This document shows positions 60,123-64,000 of a stretch of DNA of 64,000 nucleotides, one piece after another. Under the pieces are notes generated by a model. The model saw only the letters and a list, made by a program, of their open reading frames with translations, made no database searches and was not told where the DNA came from. The DNA is from Calamus simplicifolius. Lineage: Eukaryota > Streptophyta > Magnoliopsida > Arecales > Arecaceae. Made by a program: the position numbers and the translations under genes. Each line of letters starts with the position of its first letter. Within the stretch, counting starts at the first letter, position 1. The stretch is taken from NCBI GenBank assembly GCA_900491605.1, contig UESW01004254.1:634450-698449 (forward strand). The letters run 5' to 3'.

Positions 60123-60224
60123 TCGTTCATTTCTATCTTCTCAAATCAATCAAAAACTCTCTCCAAAGTTTTTCCCAACCTACCAAATCCTTAGAAATCC
60201 TTGATTAACCTTTCCACTAAATCA

Positions 60225-61608
60225 ATGGCACCTAAAACCCGTGGTTCTAGCCTTGGAGCGGCCGGGATGAAGCGGAAGAAGACGGTGAGGCGTCCCGCTC
60301 GCGAACCGTCTCCGAGCATGGATTCCACCTCATCCTCTTCAACTCCGAGTGCTTCTCCTGCTACGGCCACATCTCAGGTAGACCGCCTAGCCGATAGAGT
60401 TATTACAACCGGGAGAAAGGTTGATTTTGAACTATTTGAGGCAGAGGTTTTCTTGTAGGAAGACAGTTAATTGAAATGGGATGGGAGAAAATGTGTTCAT
60501 TAGATTGCCCAACCTACCCCGCCTTGGTTAAAGAATTTTATAAAAATTTGTCAAGAGGAGATAATGGATTGGTCAGCTTGATTAGAGGAAATAGGATAAA
60601 TGTCACAGTGGATTTCTCTCAAGACTTTTGGATCTTCCAGTGTCTGGTCCTTCTACTTTTTCACCTGATGATAGGAGCCCAGCTCTATCAAGATTGTTAA
60701 ATAAAGAAATTGTTGGTTTTGAAGAAGTCCAAGCAAATCAACTATCTTTGGAATTAAGGCTTCTCCATAACATTGCAGTAGGATTCTATTCCCTAAGACT
60801 GGGAGGTTTGATTATGTATCTGAGAGAGACATTTTTGTTATGGATGCTGTAGTGACTGGGAGACCTATCAATCTTCCGAATATGATAATTTGGTACATAG
60901 CTGACTGTGGGAGCAAGAGGAAATCAAGTCTACCCTATGGCATGATATTAACTAAGATTTTCAAAGCCAAGGGATAATCATTTCCGATAGTGAGCCAATG
61001 AGAAATTTGAGACACACTGATTACTATAGCTTGGCTACTATTCATAGGATGGGATTTGTGAAGAAATGGTAGATGGGAAAGGAAAAATCTGTTGGAAGAT
61101 AGAGCCGCTGATGTTGAGGCACCTGGACCTTCAGTTAGACATTCATCACCTGTGCCTCCTAGTTCTTCTGTTCCAGTTCCGGCCCCTTCTCCTGCTCCGA
61201 TGTTTGATCAGTCATCTTCTTCATCAGTTGGTTTTTCGGATCTTCAGTTAGAGCAGCTCAAGAGTCTTCTTGATGCTCAAGAGGAGAATGAAGACTGAGT
61301 TTGACAGTAAATTCATGAATCTTAAAGAAACTCTCTATTCATTAGATGATCGAATCACCAAGATTGAATCTACTCTTAGCTCCTCTACTGAGTCTTTAAG
61401 TGGTGATTTAAAGAATATTTTTGAAGAACTTAAAGACATTTGTGGAGATGGTGAGACTTATGCAAAGTGCAATGCCGAGCTTCAAGACAAGATTTTAACT
61501 GCTTGTACTTTTGTGGATGAAAGACTGAAAGATTATGTCAAGCTTCAAACTGATGGAATGAAGAACATTATAGATCACTTAACAAGAATTGTAAGGACAC
61601 ATTTTTGA
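60225..61608 (+). pseudogene. Sirevirus B env-like ORF3, frameshifted
   Basis: Starts MAPKTRGSSLGAAGMKRKK, basic and then Ser/Pro/Thr-rich (STSSSSTPSASPATATS), continuing to ITTGRKVDFELFEAEVF before a stop at about 60458. The Transposase_32-like middle part is readable in other frames (PALVKEFYKNLSRGDNGLVS, VQANQLSLELRLLHNIA, MGFVKK). A Pro/Ser-rich hinge follows, then a C-terminal coiled-coil stretch (61270-61608, LYSLDDRITKIESTLSSSTE). Layout and order match ORF3 of Sirevirus A, which supports a real ancestral gene. Several frame breaks make this copy non-coding. Confidence 0.78.
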
Positions 61609-62139
61609 TGTAATGGATGTTTAGTTTTTGCAATGTAATGAAATTTATATTATGTTTTACATTTTGATATATGTAATGAAAAGTTAGTTTTGAATGTTCA
61701 ATGAAGTCTGAGTTTGAATGTACTTCTCTTATTTATCAATGAATCTCAGTTAAAGCATATCTTAAATCGTGTTTGATGCTTCTCTACCTTTTTGTTGATA
61801 ACAAAAAAGGGGGAGAGTTTTATACATGACTGTATATGCATGGGAGAAATTAAACGAATGTTATTGTATATGCATATAATAAATAATTGAATGGGGGAGA
61901 AAGGGATAATAATTAAACATTACACATACAGTGAATGAATGAAAAAGCAATTTAGATGAAAATGCTGAATTTTGACATTAAACTGTGTATGAGCTTAAAT
62001 TGAATGAATGGAATATTTATTTGAGTTTCATAGGGGGAGCTACCTCATTCAGGGGGAGCCTAACTATGAAAATTAAATAAATTCTTCAATTAATCATGCA
62101 TATACTCAATGTTTTTGTCATCATCAAAAAGGGGGAGAT
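61609..62139 (+). promoter_or_regulatory. Multiple polypurine tracts before the 3' LTR of Sirevirus B
   Basis: GGGGGAG cores at about 61809, 61893, 62033, 62052 and 62131, the same number and similar spacing as in A. The last (AAAAAGGGGGAGAT, 62126-62139) abuts the LTR start. Confidence 0.83.
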
Positions 62140-63806
62140 TGTTGGGGAGATTGTTGAGAAATTGTTGCCCCAATTTTATTGATTTTGATGATTACCAAAA
62201 GCCATGAGTATATTAAAAGATGCAATGAATTTATTTACATGAGCAATGAATTTATTTCTCATAATCAATGAGTATGTTAAGTATGACTTTAATCAATTGG
62301 AAAGTAGCTTCAAGCTCCATGTTTAAGCTTTCAAAAAGAAATTTTTATACTTCATATTTCAATCAATGAGTTTTTGGAACATATCTTGAATTGATTCTTA
62401 ATGTCAAATTTATTATATTCAAGTCAAAAATTGATTTAAAATTAATCTGGAACGAATTTCAAAGTCAATCAAAAATTCTCTGATTTTTGATACGTTCCGG
62501 AGCCGACTCTAGAGTTTCAGAGTCGACTCCACTCAGTATACAGAGATTCCTGATTTTCTCGAGTCGACCCCTGTGATTTCAAGAGTCGACCCCCGATATT
62601 GTCGAGCCGACTCCATGACTGTGGAGTCGACTCCGCTCAGACTCCAGAGAGTTATTTTTCTGAGCACTTCTCGAGTCGACCCCTTGCTTTTCATGAGTCG
62701 ACCCCCGACTGTCAGGAGTCGACACCTTATTTTTGTTGAGTCGACCCCTTAACTTTCTGAATGTTTCTATTTTTGGCATCGCGTCTTCGAGCCGACTCGC
62801 CTAAAGTTGGAGCCGACTCCAACAAATCTGGGCGTGATTTTTCTGAATGCCAACTCAGCGCCAACGGTAAGATTTTTCAATAACGGCTATATTTCTTTGT
62901 TTCTAACGACTATATTTTTGCAGAGTCTATAAATAGAGAGGCCGTTTTCAAATCAAAATATAGAAATACAAATCAAGAGAGAAAAAAAAATCTTCAGAAA
63001 AAGAGGAAAAACAGAGCGTCATTTGAAAAATCCGAGATTCAAAAATAGAGTGAAAGAGAAGGAGTGAAATCAAAGGAGACTTCATCTGTGCTCAAGTTCA
63101 TCAATCCAAGAAAGTCTAGAAGAAAATCCAAGAGCCATTCAAGATCAAATCAAGAGATTTTCAACATTCAAAGAAAGGAAGAAAAAGTTCAAATCAACTC
63201 CAACATTCAATCCGTGAAGAATCTGAGCTGAGGCCCGATTCCACACTTCAAAGGAGTTGAGGAAAAGAAGAAAAGAAGAAAAGCCTGCACTCAAATCGGA
63301 ATCTAAACAGGCCCTTCTAAACCTTGCTTTTATTTTGAAATATCTGCTCAAAAGGAGCTGTTTTGTATTAAACTCATATTTTATCTTGTGGTTTGCTAAT
63401 TCAATCAGTGGATTGAATTAGTGGAGGTAGTTTACCTCGTCACAAGCTAAGGATAGCTTGTGTGTTGGGTTTTGTGCTGGTGAGCCCGTGTAAAACCGGC
63501 TGGGTTCGTTGTGATCCCGGAAAACAACAAGTTTGGGTTGTGAGCTTGTAAAACAACTCGACTGTAATCGAGGAGATTATAGTGTGGACCCAAGTGGAGC
63601 TTGGGAGTGGACGTAGGTGTTGGATACACCGAACCACTATAAAATCTTTGTGTTTGCCGTGTTCATTTGTCTCTCTCTCTTGCTATTGTGCTTTAACTTG
63701 AATTAATTGTTATATCCTCTCATCAATAGTTTAAATTATTTTAAAAGGCTTAATTTTTTAAAATACCCAATTCACCCCCCCTCTTGAGTTGCCATCTGGG
63801 CCAACA
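62140..63806 (+). repeat. 3' LTR of Sirevirus B
   Basis: Starts TGTTGGGGAGATTGTTGAG. A short local repeat of the AGATTGTTG boundary text leads into TGTTGCCCCAATTTTATTG. It ends GGGCCAACA. Motif cluster at 62498-62822; TATA box TATAAATA at 62928. Confidence 0.9.
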
Positions 63807-64000
63807 AGGACTCAATCTAAAATTTGGATCCGATCCTGGTTTTATATTTGTCAACCAAAGCTAACCTAACACGGCCCATAAATCCTCTAGAACTACATTG
63901 GCTTAAACAAAAAAAAGCCTAACCTGGCCTAAACTTGATCTATCCAAACATAAAAAACTAAACCACATAAACTTTCTTGTCATTCACTCCAAATAACTTT
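63807..64000. other. Flank of Sirevirus B, nothing recognised
   Basis: AT-rich sequence after the LTR. CTAACCTAACACGGCCC and CCTAACCTGGCC look repetitive, but no element could be named. Confidence 0.4.

Larger units (their letters stand above)
53500..63806 (+). mobile_element. Sirevirus-like Copia retrotransposon B, 5' LTR truncated or interrupted
   Basis: Contains a partial 5' LTR (53500-54856), primer site, gag, pol, env-like gene, polypurine tracts and a complete 3' LTR (62140-63806), in the same order as Sirevirus A. The 5' LTR begins at a point equal to about position 255 of the 3' LTR, where another LTR was inserted. Downstream of the 3' LTR the flank reads AGGAC; its partner on the left is not visible. 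The gag and env-like readings are more broken than in A. Confidence 0.92.

Overview
The window is repeat-dominated plant nuclear DNA, with no prokaryotic operons and no complete ordinary host gene visible. Spliced transposase genes, Sirevirus-type Copia elements with env-like genes, a TNP2 CACTA transposon and fragments of plant gene families all indicate a flowering plant. A monocot, possibly a palm, is my inference from the general look of the host fragments and was not tested.

Layout. (1) 246-4640 is an inverted duplication. Two convergent copies of a G-type (bulb-lectin) receptor-kinase fragment flank two oppositely oriented tandem arrays and a spacer of about 1.1 kb. (2) 5085-5694 is a glycerol kinase pseudogene with three internal deletions. 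(3) 7116-43957 is an old, decayed Copia retrotransposon with LTRs of about 2.3 kb. A 26.6-kb CACTA (En/Spm) transposon sits inside it at 11227-37842, with matching ATG target duplications. The CACTA carries exon fragments of adenine phosphoribosyltransferase and of a bHLH transcription factor, followed by decayed TNP2 and Transposase_24 genes. It was itself invaded by a Sirevirus-like LTR, now solo (25429-26928, ATGTA duplications), and by a full-length Sirevirus (27336-37663, ACGCT duplications). (4) 45550-46163 is the 3' end of an LRR receptor-like protein gene on the minus strand, broken off at the edge of the next element. (5) From 46168 to the assembly gap lies a GC-rich element with a 90-bp tandem array, an apparently intact three-exon Transposase_28/coiled-coil gene (48930-51120) and a 98-bp tandem array that runs into 582 Ns (52459-53040). 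(6) 53041-63806 holds the end of one Sirevirus-like LTR inserted into the truncated 5' LTR of a second Sirevirus, whose gag, pol and env-like genes follow.

How the parts relate. Most coding capacity is transposon-derived, and most of it is broken by frameshifts or stops. The nesting gives a relative chronology: Copia first, then CACTA, then Sireviruses. The observations I would check first are the dual gene capture inside the CACTA, the clusters of the self-complementary motif GAGTCGACTC in Sirevirus LTRs and again just before the env-like gene, the large hairpin-forming duplication, and the intact spliced gene between two tandem arrays. All family assignments rest on reading translated motifs; no database search was run.
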